Shown here in pieces: positions 47,766 through 57,069 of a stretch of DNA of 64,000 bases (positions are counted from its first letter, which is position 1; every line of letters starts with the position of its first letter). A model generated the notes under the pieces. That model was not told the DNA's origin, made no database searches, and was given only the letters and a program-made list of their open reading frames with translations. A program made the position numbers and the translations under genes. Source of the stretch: Marinagarivorans algicola (lineage in GTDB: Bacteria; Pseudomonadota; Gammaproteobacteria; Pseudomonadales; Cellvibrionaceae); the NCBI RefSeq assembly GCF_001292705.1, contig NZ_LGAK01000016.1, positions 51,920 to 115,919 on the forward strand. The letters run 5' to 3'.

Positions 47766-48788
47766 ATGACCATTGAATTAGTGATAGGCCAAAATACCCC
47801 CATTGATGCTAGTCTCGCTTATCAACTCAGCTTAGAAGCCGAAGGCTGGGCCATTGGTGCACTGGTCAAAAAGTCTGGAGTCTATACCTCGCTAAACAAT
47901 GAAGCTGGCGTAAACTTAGTTAAGCAGTCGCTTTATCTCAATTTACAAGATGCTCATAGTACACTCGAAGAAATACTCATTTATTGCGAACAAGGCCCAG
48001 CAGCAAAGCCACTCATTCACGCTACCCTCATCACCTCTTTAACGGGCGAGCAAGTCATTGCATGCTCATCAGGGAATATAGACACTCAACTACAAGTACT
48101 TGAAGCCATCCATATTTACTTTAAAAATGGGCAATGGAAAATAAAATCCTTTTTCCAAGGCTACAGCGGGGGTAAGCAAGCCCTGTTTCAAGCGAAAAGT
48201 CTCACCCAACATACTCCCTTCGCCACAGCAACATCCGCACCGCTCAATACGCCAACACCGCCAACCCCTGGCGTGCCTATATCGGCAAAACTTACATGGT
48301 CAGCCTCTTGCGCAGAGCACTTTGATACCTCTAGTGCTTACCTGGGCTCTGAGTTTTCTGCTTTATCCAGCCTCAACTTTTTTTGCTTATATATTTTAAA
48401 AAGTGGCCAGCGCGGTGTCATTTATGGTGCCGATGAACACACCCAAGGTTCACTCGAAGGTATCCCTTATTGCAAAACACTCACCAATGCCGATAAAGGC
48501 GAGAGCGAACTACTGTTCAACTCGGCTTACAGTCATAAGATGTTTAAGTATATTATTTGTGCCGAAATTACCGAAGGCAGTCGCTGCTGGAAGGACACCC
48601 AGGTTCAGCTAGCTATTCACCTCGATAATCAATTGACCCACTGCAATATTGATTCCGCGCTGCACACGCCTTTTTATGTTTTGGGTTCAATCGAGATAAT
48701 TGGCACTCAAGCAACGTTAAAGCGCATTGATCAATATTTCCACAGCCCTGCCGATATCGCCAGCGCCGTAGGCTTTTCGCGCGCATAA
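47766..48788 (+). CDS. terA: TerA-like tellurium resistance/stress protein
   Basis: A 340-residue protein that appears to consist of two TerD-fold halves joined by a Pro/Thr-rich linker (about 155-178). The first half holds a segment of the type IHIYFKNGQWKIKSFFQGYSGG; the second has SSAYLGSEFSALSSLNFFCLYILKSG. TerA proteins of the Ter systems have this double TerD arrangement. It is the first gene of the Ter cluster, with an AAAGGA site upstream of the start. The acidic Ca-binding residues typical of TerD are less obvious here. Its place in the cluster supports the call; the sequence match is modest. Confidence 0.7.
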   Translation: MTIELVIGQNTPIDASLAYQLSLEAEGWAIGALVKKSGVYTSLNNEAGVNLVKQSLYLNLQDAHSTLEEILIYCEQGPAAKPLIHATLITSLTGEQVIACSSGNIDTQLQVLEAIHIYFKNGQWKIKSFFQGYSGGKQALFQAKSLTQHTPFATATSAPLNTPTPPTPGVPISAKLTWSASCAEHFDTSSAYLGSEFSALSSLNFFCLYILKSGQRGVIYGADEHTQGSLEGIPYCKTLTNADKGESELLFNSAYSHKMFKYIICAEITEGSRCWKDTQVQLAIHLDNQLTHCNIDSALHTPFYVLGSIEIIGTQATLKRIDQYFHSPADIASAVGFSRA

Positions 48789-49034
48789 ACGCCAAGTTCC
48801 AGTCATCATCAAGGCGAGCCTCTAATGATGACTGTATACCGATAACTCATTGGCATGCTATTTTCACACCAGTACAGGTAAAAAAACGCCATACTCCCCA
48901 ACACCCAGCACATTCGGATAGGGAAATATCCATCGCCCCCTTGTTTACATGTGGGGCCACCCCCATAAACATAAGCAATACACGCACAGCTTAGTAAGCT
49001 CTGGGCTGCACACTTTAATATCAATGGAAATACC

Positions 49035-50078
49035 ATGGGTAACATTAAGTTTTTTTGGGGCAGTTTTTTAGTGACGGCAATCGGTGCCGCCGCCGCTTTT
49101 TACTTTTACGGTTTAACAGGCTTATTTTTAGTTGCTGTCTTATCGGTACTTGAGATTTCTCTATCTTTTGACAATGCGGTTGTAAATGCAACAGTGCTTA
49201 AAGAAATGGACGCAGTATGGCGCCGGCGCTTTTTAACTTGGGGGATTCTCATTGCTGTATTTGGCATGCGTATTGTTTTTCCTGTTGCTGTGGTATCAGT
49301 GATTGCAATGGTCTCACCATGGGAGGCGCTACGCATCGCCATCGACAACCCAGAACAATACAAAATCATTATGGAAAGTGCCCATATTTCACTCATGGGT
49401 TTTGGTGGAGCCTTTTTAATGTTGGTGGGTCTAGACTTCTTTTTAAATGATGAAAAAGAAGAGCATTGGATCGGTGTAATTGAGCGTCCAGTACTGCATG
49501 TAGGTAAAATCAAGTTTGCCGCCGAAATACTAACCGTACTTTCACTCCTAGTGATTGGTGCTTTTTTTCTACCAGAAGCTGATAAATATTCCTTTTTAAC
49601 CGCGGGTGTTTCGGGTGTCATTACTTTTACTGCTATCCATAAACTGGCCAATTTTATGGAATCAAAAGAAGAGCAACGCAATGCCGCAAAAGCAACTCAA
49701 GCTGCAGCTAAAAGTGGGTTAGGTATGTTTTTGTATCTAGAGATTTTAGATGCTTCTTTTAGTTTTGATGGCGTTATTGCCGCTTTTGCTATCACCACCA
49801 ACCTCTTTATTATTGCCATTGGGTTAGGGATTGGGGCCATGTTTGTGCGCTCACTCACTATTATGCTGGTAGAAAAGAATACACTGGATGAATATCGTTA
49901 TTTGGAACATGGTGCATTTTATGCAATTATTGCGTTGGCGATTATTATGTTCATTAAAACCTTTCATCATGTGCCAGAGGTTATCACCGGCTTACTTGGG
50001 GCAGGATTTATCGCCATTGCCTTTGCTCACTCGATCATTATTAAAAAAAGACATGAAAATCAACATTCTAGCTCGTAA
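49035..50078 (+). CDS. DUF475/TerC-family integral membrane protein
   Basis: A 347-residue membrane protein with about eight or nine hydrophobic helices. The TerC-superfamily motif is EISLSFDNAVVNA near residue 40, and a second acidic motif, EILDASFSFDGVIAAFA, lies near residue 237. Pairs of such acidic helices are thought to bind metal ions such as Mn or Ca in the TerC family, possibly for export. DUF475 proteins are recurrent in Ter operons, so this is the likely membrane component of the cluster. It lies about 250 bp after the TerA-like gene and 52 bp before TerD. Confidence 0.88.
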   Translation: MGNIKFFWGSFLVTAIGAAAAFYFYGLTGLFLVAVLSVLEISLSFDNAVVNATVLKEMDAVWRRRFLTWGILIAVFGMRIVFPVAVVSVIAMVSPWEALRIAIDNPEQYKIIMESAHISLMGFGGAFLMLVGLDFFLNDEKEEHWIGVIERPVLHVGKIKFAAEILTVLSLLVIGAFFLPEADKYSFLTAGVSGVITFTAIHKLANFMESKEEQRNAAKATQAAAKSGLGMFLYLEILDASFSFDGVIAAFAITTNLFIIAIGLGIGAMFVRSLTIMLVEKNTLDEYRYLEHGAFYAIIALAIIMFIKTFHHVPEVITGLLGAGFIAIAFAHSIIIKKRHENQHSSS

Positions 50079-50130
50079 ACAGACTGTTAAAACTATTTCT
50101 ACCTCTACCCACTAACTTATAGGAAATCAC

Positions 50131-50739
50131 ATGGCTATTAGCTTAGAAAAAGGTCAACGTATTAGTCTTGAAAAAAATGGCTCAGGCCTAGACGAAATAT
50201 GCGTCGGTGTTAACTGGGGCGCTATTGAAAAGAAAGGTTTATTTGGCGGCAAAAAACGCGTAGCCGTTGATCTTGATGCCAGTGTGGGTGTATTTACTGC
50301 CGACAAGCAGCTGGCCGAAGTGGTTTATTTTGGTAACTTGCGCAATAAAGGTGGTGAAATTACGCACAGCGGCGATGATCGCACTGGGGACATTGACGGC
50401 GATGATGGGCTTGATAATGAGATTATCACCATCAAAATGAGTCGCTTACCTGCTGAAGCAGACAAAGTCGCTGTCGTACTTAACAGCTTCCAAGGTCAAG
50501 ACTTTGCCTCGATTCCTTTTGCCAGTATCCGCCTATACGAGGGCAGCCCTACTCGCGTTGATAATATTATTGCTAATTACAATATTGCCAATGAGCCTAA
50601 ATTTAACGGGTCGGTATCCATGGTACTAGGCATACTGTATCGCCATGGTAGCGGCTGGAAATTCAGAGCAGTAGGCGAGCCCACCAGCGATCGTAAATTA
50701 GAGCAAACGCTCAACACTGTCGCAGCAAATTATTTATAA
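50131..50739 (+). CDS. TerD family protein (TerZ-like)
   Basis: A 202-residue TerD-domain protein. The N-terminal pattern ISLEKGQRISLEK and the acidic stretch GDIDGDDGLDNEIITI are typical; the acidic clusters bind Ca in TerD proteins. The segment GLFGGKKRVAVDLDASVGVF is also characteristic. An AGGA site precedes the start. It follows the DUF475 gene, and a set of tandem 22-bp repeats lies between it and terB. Confidence 0.9.
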   Translation: MAISLEKGQRISLEKNGSGLDEICVGVNWGAIEKKGLFGGKKRVAVDLDASVGVFTADKQLAEVVYFGNLRNKGGEITHSGDDRTGDIDGDDGLDNEIITIKMSRLPAEADKVAVVLNSFQGQDFASIPFASIRLYEGSPTRVDNIIANYNIANEPKFNGSVSMVLGILYRHGSGWKFRAVGEPTSDRKLEQTLNTVAANYL

Positions 50740-50785
50740 GTGGCTTTGATAGAATACTGCTTGTCGCAATGGCTTATGCTTTAAT

Positions 50786-50851
50786 AAAGGTCTGCACCTA
50801 ATTGAGTAAAAGTCTACCCCTAATTTAGTAAAGGTCTACCCCTGATTTTAA
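50786..50851 (+). repeat. Three tandem 22-bp repeats between TerD and TerB genes
   Basis: Units at 50786-50807, 50808-50829 and 50830-50851 follow the pattern AAAGGTCTACCCCTAATTTAGT with a few changes; the GTCTACCCCT core is in the last two, and GTCTGCACCT is in the first. They lie about 30 bases before the terB start. They could be regulator sites or remnants of a REP-like array. Confidence 0.7.
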
Positions 50852-50881
50852 AAAAGGGTAGGCCGCCAACAGGACTCCATT

Positions 50882-51331
50882 ATGCTATCCAATTTAATGA
50901 ACTCTATTAAAAGTAAAGCGTCAGATTTAAAAAGTGGCGTACTACAATACAAAAATAAAAATTTTCTCAATGCAGCGGCAGCTGGCTCTGTGCTAATTTC
51001 TCGTGCTGATGGTGATGTATCGAGTGAAGAAAAGCAAAAAATGATGAAGATCGTCAGCAGTAACGATGCATTATCTGTATTTGATCAATCAGAGGTTATT
51101 AAAGTTTTTAACGAGTACCTCGGCTACTTTGAATTTGATGCCGATGTTGGAGTTTCTAAGTCGTATGAGGCACTCAATAAAATTCGCGGTGATGAAACAC
51201 AGTGCAGAACATTAATGCGCTTAGTTATTGCTATTGCAGGCGCTGACGGTGATTTTGATGCTGACGAAAAAGCTGTTGCTAAAAAGGTTGCCGTAGAATT
51301 AGGTCTCACACCTGCAGAGTTTGAACTTTAA
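50882..51331 (+). CDS. terB: TerB-like tellurite resistance protein
   Basis: A 149-residue helical protein of the TerB family. Two acidic motifs, SRADGDVSSEEKQKM (about 40-54) and AGADGDFDADEKAV (about 119-132), give the usual metal-binding pattern. TerB proteins link Ter membrane and TerD components at the inner membrane. An AGGA site precedes the ATG. It lies in the middle of the Ter cluster. Confidence 0.92.
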   Translation: MLSNLMNSIKSKASDLKSGVLQYKNKNFLNAAAAGSVLISRADGDVSSEEKQKMMKIVSSNDALSVFDQSEVIKVFNEYLGYFEFDADVGVSKSYEALNKIRGDETQCRTLMRLVIAIAGADGDFDADEKAVAKKVAVELGLTPAEFEL

Positions 51332-51386
51332 GCCACTAGGCTTACAATACTATTAACTTAATTTCAATAAAGTGGAGTAATATATT

Positions 51387-51965
51387 ATGGGCGTATCTTT
51401 ACAAAAAGGCGGAAACGTATCTTTAGAAAAAGTAGCTCCTGGCATGACCAAATTACGCGCCGGCCTAGGCTGGGATACTCGCGCCACTGACGGTACTGAT
51501 TTTGACCTAGATGCTTCAATTTTTATGATCGGTGAAGATGGTAAAGTCCTTGACGATAAAGGCTTTATTTTTTACAACAATTTAAAATCTGTCTGCGGTT
51601 CAGTAGAGCATACTGGCGACAACTTAACCGGTGAAGGCGATGGTGATGATGAAACCATCAAAATCAACCTTACCGATGTACCTGCCGCTGTCTCTAAAAT
51701 TGTGATTGCTGTAACTATTCATGATGCCGCTGCACGCAACCAAAATTTTGGTCAAGTATCTAATGCATTCATTCGTGTGCTTAACGAAACAGATAATAGC
51801 GAAGTAGTACGTTACGACCTCAGTGAAGATTATTCTGTTGAAACTGCTTTGAACTTTGGTGAATTCTACCGTCATAACGGCGAGTGGAAATTTAAAGCTA
51901 TCGGCCAAGGTTTTGCTGGCGGTTTAGCGCCCTTAGCTAAGCAGTACGGTGTTAACATCGGTTAA
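51387..51965 (+). CDS. terD: TerD family protein
   Basis: A 192-residue TerD-domain protein with the standard features: [13 protein letters not shown] at the start, [22 protein letters not shown], and a Ca-binding acidic stretch [12 protein letters not shown] near residue 82. The C-terminus, [17 protein letters not shown], is diagnostic. It is 55 bp after terB and ends just before a strong terminator. It is closer to canonical TerD/TerE than the paralogue at 50.1 kb. Confidence 0.95.
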   Translation: MGVSLQKGGNVSLEKVAPGMTKLRAGLGWDTRATDGTDFDLDASIFMIGEDGKVLDDKGFIFYNNLKSVCGSVEHTGDNLTGEGDGDDETIKINLTDVPAAVSKIVIAVTIHDAAARNQNFGQVSNAFIRVLNETDNSEVVRYDLSEDYSVETALNFGEFYRHNGEWKFKAIGQGFAGGLAPLAKQYGVNIG

Positions 51966-51983
51966 ACCGACGATATACAGGCT

Positions 51984-52010
51984 AAAAAGGCGGGCTTACC
52001 CCGCCTTTTT
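51984..52010 (+). terminator. Terminator at the end of the Ter protein genes
   Basis: Eleven-base arms (51984-51994 and 52000-52010) pair around a 5-base loop and run into a T-tract. The tract ends directly at the GGAG ribosome binding site of the next gene, so expression of the downstream trio requires read-through. Confidence 0.85.
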
Positions 52011-52022
52011 TTTGGAGTCATT

Positions 52023-53153
52023 ATGCATAACCAAAACCAGTGTGGCGTCACCTTACAAACTGGTCGCTTGGAGGTTGAAGTTGAGCCCTCTACGCATTCG
52101 ATTGAAAATTTACTCGAGTTTGCCTCTCGAGAAAACCCTAAGCGCGCTTACCTTTTTGTCTCTAAAGTTTTAGGTAAGTATATCCCTTGCAAACCATCCA
52201 CTATGCGTAATTCATACCGCGAGCTTGCCAAACTAATTCACCCAAAAACACCAACACTTGTATTAGGCATTGCAGAAACTGCAACCGGATTAGGCGCAGG
52301 CGTTGCACAAAGCTTTTGCCAGCAACATAAAGATATTTATTTTTCACAAACAACACGTTTTAAAAAAGATAGGCCGCTCGCTTTTGATATTACCGAAAAA
52401 CACAGTCATGCGCCTCAACACCTGATTTATGACTTCAATAAAAATATCCCAAGCGATACTATTCGCGATGTAGTTTTAGTTGATGATGAAATTAGTACGG
52501 GAAATACCCTTACTCAAATAACGCAGGAAGTCATCGCCTACCTACCCAATGTAGAGCGTGTACACTGGCTATCACTGGTAAATTGGATGTCACATTTGCG
52601 CTGTAAAGAAATTAAAACACAGCATAGCAACATCGACATTCACTTTGCTAGCTTACTAAAAGGTGAATTTAATTTCAAAAAAACCTCTAATCAAGTGATT
52701 GAATTTCCACGCGCCACAGCCACAGAGCTGTCGCGAGCACACTGCCGCTGGGATCTAGGTAGAACAGGAGTTTGTATTAATGAAACATCTAAAGTCACTT
52801 TTATTAATACACAAAAAGAGCGCCTAACGCTCGCGCATTTAGACAGCAGCAGTTCTTATGTGGTTGTAGGAACCGGTGAATTTAACTATCAACCCTTTTT
52901 ATTTGCCGAAATCATGGAGCAAGCAGGTTTTGATGTACTGTTTGAGTCTACTGGCAGATCGCCTATTTTAAAAGGTGGGGGTATCTCAAGTAAACTATCC
53001 TTTTTTGATGCCTGCCATCAAGCTAATTACTACCTATACAATTTACCCGAAGAGCGCACGCCCATTATCCTATATGAAACATTAGAGCAATTAGAAGGCT
53101 CTCCATTACATAAACTACTTCATTGCCGCGCTTATTACCTAGAGGACTTTTAA
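52023..53153 (+). CDS. Ter-associated phosphoribosyltransferase with TRSP-like C-terminal domain
   Basis: A 376-residue protein with a PRTase fold in its first half: VVLVDDEISTGNT, with the PRPP-binding Asp pair at 154-155, and the upstream strand TLVLGIAETATGLG. The second half, with SYVVVGTGEFNYQPFLFAEIM and RSPILKGGGISSKLSF, matches the C-terminal TRSP-type domain found fused to PRTases in Ter operons. This family is proposed to help make a nucleoside-like metabolite in Ter-linked stress responses. It begins after the terminator, with GGAG upstream, and overlaps the HAD gene by one base (TAATG), so translation is coupled. Confidence 0.85.
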   Translation: MHNQNQCGVTLQTGRLEVEVEPSTHSIENLLEFASRENPKRAYLFVSKVLGKYIPCKPSTMRNSYRELAKLIHPKTPTLVLGIAETATGLGAGVAQSFCQQHKDIYFSQTTRFKKDRPLAFDITEKHSHAPQHLIYDFNKNIPSDTIRDVVLVDDEISTGNTLTQITQEVIAYLPNVERVHWLSLVNWMSHLRCKEIKTQHSNIDIHFASLLKGEFNFKKTSNQVIEFPRATATELSRAHCRWDLGRTGVCINETSKVTFINTQKERLTLAHLDSSSSYVVVGTGEFNYQPFLFAEIMEQAGFDVLFESTGRSPILKGGGISSKLSFFDACHQANYYLYNLPEERTPIILYETLEQLEGSPLHKLLHCRAYYLEDF

Positions 53154-53878
53154 TGAAAACAATTGCATTTACTGACCTCGACGACACTTTGTTTCAATCA
53201 CCTCGCAAGTGCCCTGATGACCATCAATACAGCATTGCCGCCGACCTACCCAATGGTCAACCCGGCGCCTATGCAACTCCTCAACAGCAAATGCTAACGG
53301 CTATGCTAGAACCCTATATGGTGATCCCTGTGACCGGGCGACGCACCGACTCGCTCGCTCGTGTGCGCATGACTTTCGAGCATTATAAAGTGGCCTCTCA
53401 CGGCGCTATTATTTTAGATGCTAATAATAATATCCACCCAGCTTGGCTGCAGATACTGCAACAAGAAGAGCCCCAATGGCGCTTACGCCTACAAGCTTTA
53501 GAGCAGGAGTTACTCACCTATATTGAGCAACATAATTTAGATTTACGTGTGCGTATTGTCGAAGATTATAGCTACGCTTGTTATGTATGTGTTAAAGGGC
53601 GTGATGATCACCTTAATCGTATGCAAAAAAATCATCAGCCTCGCTTGCCAGCCGAAGGGTTTACCTGCCATATAAACGCGAGAAACCTCGCCTACATGCC
53701 GCCTTATGCCAGTAAAAAGCGCGCTGTACTTTTTTTAAAAAAATTAATACAAGCAGAAGAACAGTCAATAGTTACTTATTTAGGCGTAGGAGATAGTAAC
53801 TCTGATGCAGCTTTTATGGCCGCTTGTGATTTTCAAATCTTACCCTCACACAGCCAAATAGCTGAGAACTTATTATGA
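53153..53878 (+). CDS. HAD family hydrolase of the Ter-associated module
   Basis: A 241-residue HAD-superfamily phosphatase. The nucleophile motif is FTDLDDTLF, with Asp8 and Asp10; motif II is IPVTGRR, and the C-terminal acidic motif LGVGDSNSDAAFMAA supplies the metal-binding Asp pair. HAD enzymes of this type accompany the PRTases in Ter operons. I start at the ATG at 53153, which overlaps the upstream stop; a frame from 53123 would run 10 residues into the upstream gene. It overlaps the next gene as ATGA. Confidence 0.88.
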   Translation: MKTIAFTDLDDTLFQSPRKCPDDHQYSIAADLPNGQPGAYATPQQQMLTAMLEPYMVIPVTGRRTDSLARVRMTFEHYKVASHGAIILDANNNIHPAWLQILQQEEPQWRLRLQALEQELLTYIEQHNLDLRVRIVEDYSYACYVCVKGRDDHLNRMQKNHQPRLPAEGFTCHINARNLAYMPPYASKKRAVLFLKKLIQAEEQSIVTYLGVGDSNSDAAFMAACDFQILPSHSQIAENLL

Positions 53879-54969
53879 GTGACGCCTCACATTACATACC
53901 GTTAACAGGCAGCTACACGCTTGCTGATTGTGAGTTTTTGCTGCAAGAAGTAAATATTCAACCACTGAGTATCGCCGAAAAAGAAACACTACTACAAAAT
54001 GGTGATGTACACTATTCCAAGATAATTTCTAACGAAACAGAGCCCAGTCAAACTTACTTGGAGACGTTTTATACTCTGGTTGAAGCGTATGCTGATCGAC
54101 TTGCCGCTGAAATAAAATTACTTGCCAAGCAAATATTTGAGGCGAAAGGTGAGTGCATTACACTGGTATCTCTCGCTCGTGCAGGCACTCCTATTGGCGT
54201 TTTGCTAACACGTGCACTCAAGCAGTATTACAGTCAAAATGTAAAGCATTTCTCTATTTCCATTGTACGTGACCGAGGCATCGATACGGCTGCTTTAGCG
54301 CATATTCAAGCAGCAGGCTATCCCGCCGAATCGATTGTTTTTGTCGATGGCTGGACCGCTAAAGGAGTCATCAATAGAGAGTTAAAAACCGCCATTGCAC
54401 ACTGGAATAGTACTCACGATTATTGTATTGGCGATGAGCTGTGTGTCATATCTGATTTAAGCGGGAATGCCCAGTGGATTGCCACCACCGATGACTATGC
54501 CATTCCCTCAGGGGTACTCAATAGTACCGTGTCGGGTTTGCTGTCGCGTACGCTCATGCTTGATAATATGACAGGTTTTCATCAATGTATTATGTACCAG
54601 CACTTAAAAACTCATGACTTAAGCAACTGGTTTATTGATCAAGTGAGTCAGCGCTTTAGTACCGTACCAACAGCTGTGAACACAGTTGACCGCACATGGC
54701 GCATAACCCGACAAAAAATAGTAGCGGCTTATATGCAGACTATTATGGCGCGCTACAACATTACAGACATTAATAAAATAAAGCCTGGTGTTGCCGAAGC
54801 AACGCGCGTTATGCTGAGACGGGTCCCTAGGTTACTTATATTACGTGACAGCCAAAGTAGTGATATTGCCCATTTAAAAGTTTTGGCCCACGAAAAAAAT
54901 GTTGTTCTTATCGAAGACCCTAACATGCCATTTTCAGCGATTGCCTTAATTGAAAATATAAAAACCTAG
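53875..54969 (+). CDS. StiP-like/PRTase-related protein of the Ter-associated module
   Basis: A 364-residue protein of the family annotated as cysteine protease StiP or PRTase_1. The central part has a PRTase-like core: LVSLARAGTPIGVLLTRALK, then FVDGWTAKGVINREL, which takes the place of the PRPP loop. Comparative genomics of Ter systems groups it with the PRTase-TRSP and HAD genes in a biosynthetic module; whether it is a protease or a transferase is unsettled. It overlaps the HAD gene by 4 bases. The CitE-like and ATP-grasp genes often found with the module are not seen in the window. Confidence 0.82.
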   Translation: MSDASHYIPLTGSYTLADCEFLLQEVNIQPLSIAEKETLLQNGDVHYSKIISNETEPSQTYLETFYTLVEAYADRLAAEIKLLAKQIFEAKGECITLVSLARAGTPIGVLLTRALKQYYSQNVKHFSISIVRDRGIDTAALAHIQAAGYPAESIVFVDGWTAKGVINRELKTAIAHWNSTHDYCIGDELCVISDLSGNAQWIATTDDYAIPSGVLNSTVSGLLSRTLMLDNMTGFHQCIMYQHLKTHDLSNWFIDQVSQRFSTVPTAVNTVDRTWRITRQKIVAAYMQTIMARYNITDINKIKPGVAEATRVMLRRVPRLLILRDSQSSDIAHLKVLAHEKNVVLIEDPNMPFSAIALIENIKT

Positions 54970-55012
54970 GGCAAAAAATACTAGCGCCTCGGCATTAATA
55001 AGTAGGCGTTAG

Positions 55013-55513
55013 CTAGTGTTTATCTTTCCAGTTGGCCCACGGGTCTGCGCTAGCTGGTGCTCGAGTCGCTGGCTTTTTACGTTGATCAAATGTCTTTTTA
55101 GCACTGCTTCTGCCCAAGCCGCTACGGCCACCGTTTTTATCAAAATCGGCGGCTTTTTTAGCGCGCTTTTCACGCAATTGCTCAGCATCTTCCAAGCTTA
55201 ACTGTGCAGGCTCACCAGGCTTGTCGCCCTCAGGAATCACGCGATCGCGCGGCGGCAGCTCAAATTGCTCACTCGATGCCCGTGGCAAACTTTTAAATTG
55301 GTACAAATAAAAAGCTTCGACTTTTTCGCGCGCCCAATCTGTTTTTTTAAGAAATTTAATACTTGAGTCAATACTAGGATTCGTTTTAAAACAATTAATA
55401 TTCATATACGCATATAAAATATTAAAGCCGTAATGCTCTACAAGCTCGGTGAGTAGTGCCTTAAGGCCTAAGCCATGCAAAGGGTTGTTTTTGTAATCGA
55501 TGTGATCGTTCAT
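55013..55513 (-). CDS. VF530 family (DUF2132) DNA-binding protein
   Basis: A 166-residue protein. The N-terminal 70 residues are the VF530/DUF2132 fold: [18 protein letters not shown], then [18 protein letters not shown] and [10 protein letters not shown]. The Lys/Arg-rich C-terminus (about 100-166) is disordered and could bind nucleic acid. I start at the ATG at 55511-55513 rather than a TTG seven codons upstream. It converges on the Ter module across 43 bp. Confidence 0.85.
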   Translation of the reverse strand: MNDHIDYKNNPLHGLGLKALLTELVEHYGFNILYAYMNINCFKTNPSIDSSIKFLKKTDWAREKVEAFYLYQFKSLPRASSEQFELPPRDRVIPEGDKPGEPAQLSLEDAEQLREKRAKKAADFDKNGGRSGLGRSSAKKTFDQRKKPATRAPASADPWANWKDKH

Positions 55514-55643
55514 AATATCGCCAGTATTGCTCAAAAATATGTCAGTATTATACCTGTAACCTATGCCTTATGGGCATCATCTCAATACTCTTGCTAAAGC
55601 ACACTTTACATGACCGCCTTTTTGAAACTTTATATTCCCTAAC

Positions 55644-56177
55644 TTAGCCTTTGGCCAGCCACCATGCCCGCGCCAACAAGCCTGGGTAGCCACTGGCGCC
55701 CATAGTATAGCCATGTATTTGACCACCTTTAATAAATAACACTGTCGGCGTAACCTTGACCCCCCAAGTATTAGCTATCGCTTGATTATCATCATTAATA
55801 ACCGGGATATTTAAGCCACTGCTACTGACATATTGCTCAAGAACCTTGTCATCTCCTGAGGCCATGGCAATACTAACCACGGGGTGATGCTTTGCTAGTT
55901 GCTTGACCGATGGGCTGGTCACTTTACAAGGACCACACCAAGTAGCCCAAAAATAAACGACCACTAATTCATCCGCAGCATAATGCTCAAGATCATGGAA
56001 ATTAATCACCTGTTCGTTGAGAGTAGTATAGCTACCCACAGGTAAAGTACCTTGGGGTAATTGTTGTGCGCGCCAAATATCTAATGCTGTACTCATCAAT
56101 AGAAATACAAAAAGCATAATGGCTACTTGTATAGCAATGCTAGATACTTTTTTTACGATGGGTTGATAATCAATCAT
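55644..56177 (-). CDS. Thioredoxin-like membrane-anchored protein (ScsD/TlpA type)
   Basis: A 177-residue protein with an N-terminal membrane helix (about 9-29) and a periplasmic thioredoxin domain with WCGPC near residues 79-83 and the cis-Pro region KVTPTVLF. It should reduce or form disulfides on exported proteins; the ScsD-like subgroup has this layout. It is 79 bp downstream of the rhomboid gene on the same strand and may be co-transcribed. Confidence 0.87.
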   Translation of the reverse strand: MIDYQPIVKKVSSIAIQVAIMLFVFLLMSTALDIWRAQQLPQGTLPVGSYTTLNEQVINFHDLEHYAADELVVVYFWATWCGPCKVTSPSVKQLAKHHPVVSIAMASGDDKVLEQYVSSSGLNIPVINDDNQAIANTWGVKVTPTVLFIKGGQIHGYTMGASGYPGLLARAWWLAKG

Positions 56178-56256
56178 ACACTTGTGCTCGGTATTTTCGT
56201 CGTATTAAGTTTTGGATTCGACGCCAACTTCACATTTAAATTCATAGCATGAACGA

Positions 56257-56805
56257 CTATTGACGCTGCGGCGCCCAAAACCAGGCAATGCTAGCGCCGG
56301 CAATAGTGCCGCAAAAGTGCGCCGTCCAGCTAATACCTGGGGCAGCGTACAGTAGCGAAAAAAACATGGTGCCGTAAAATATCAACACCGCAATGGCTAT
56401 GGCAATAGCTATCAATGAGCGCCGCTTGATACCATATACAATAAGAAAGGCCCAATAGCCAAACAACAAGCCTGAGGCGCCAATCACTATCGCCGGCGGG
56501 CTAATTAACCAAGTACCTAAGCCGCTTAAAATAGTAATTGATACTGTCACCTTCCAGTACAGCTTACGCCCTTGCATGCGCAATAAAGTACCCAGTACAA
56601 GTAATGAGATAGAGTTAGCACTAATATGCAATAGATTTTTATGCGCAAAAGGCGAGGCCACAATACCCCACAAACCAGACAACGTACGCGGCTGAATACC
56701 CAATATGTAGTTAAGATTTGGAATCACAAATGCTAAAAAATAAAACACCCAAATCAACGCCAATAAAAAGCAAGGCTCAAAGGTTATTATTTTTTTTATC
56801 GCCAT
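56257..56805 (-). CDS. Rhomboid family intramembrane serine protease
   Basis: A 182-residue polytopic protein with about six membrane helices. The catalytic Ser lies in GASGLLFGYW, the His in SWTAHFCGTIAG, and the oxyanion Asn is probably in HISANS. It would cleave membrane proteins within the bilayer; the substrate is unknown. I start at the ATG at 56803-56805; a TTG two codons upstream is less likely. Confidence 0.85.
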   Translation of the reverse strand: MAIKKIITFEPCFLLALIWVFYFLAFVIPNLNYILGIQPRTLSGLWGIVASPFAHKNLLHISANSISLLVLGTLLRMQGRKLYWKVTVSITILSGLGTWLISPPAIVIGASGLLFGYWAFLIVYGIKRRSLIAIAIAIAVLIFYGTMFFSLLYAAPGISWTAHFCGTIAGASIAWFWAPQRQ

Positions 56806-57069
56806 AATCAATACTCGCCACCTATTTTACCAATGATCGCCCAAGGTCAACACCCAAAATTCTCAAAGACAAAAAACCTCAGCAAGAGCCAAGGTTTTAT
56901 ATTTACCACTGTTGTAGGCACCCAAACTGACACTATATTAACGTTCTTAAAATCTCGATTTTGTACTGCTGAAAAGCTTAATATTGCATGCACTCACGTA
57001 TAAATTTAGCCTTACTTTACAGGTAAAAACTAGCGCTTAAATGGCCAAAAAATAATATATCAAAACGTC

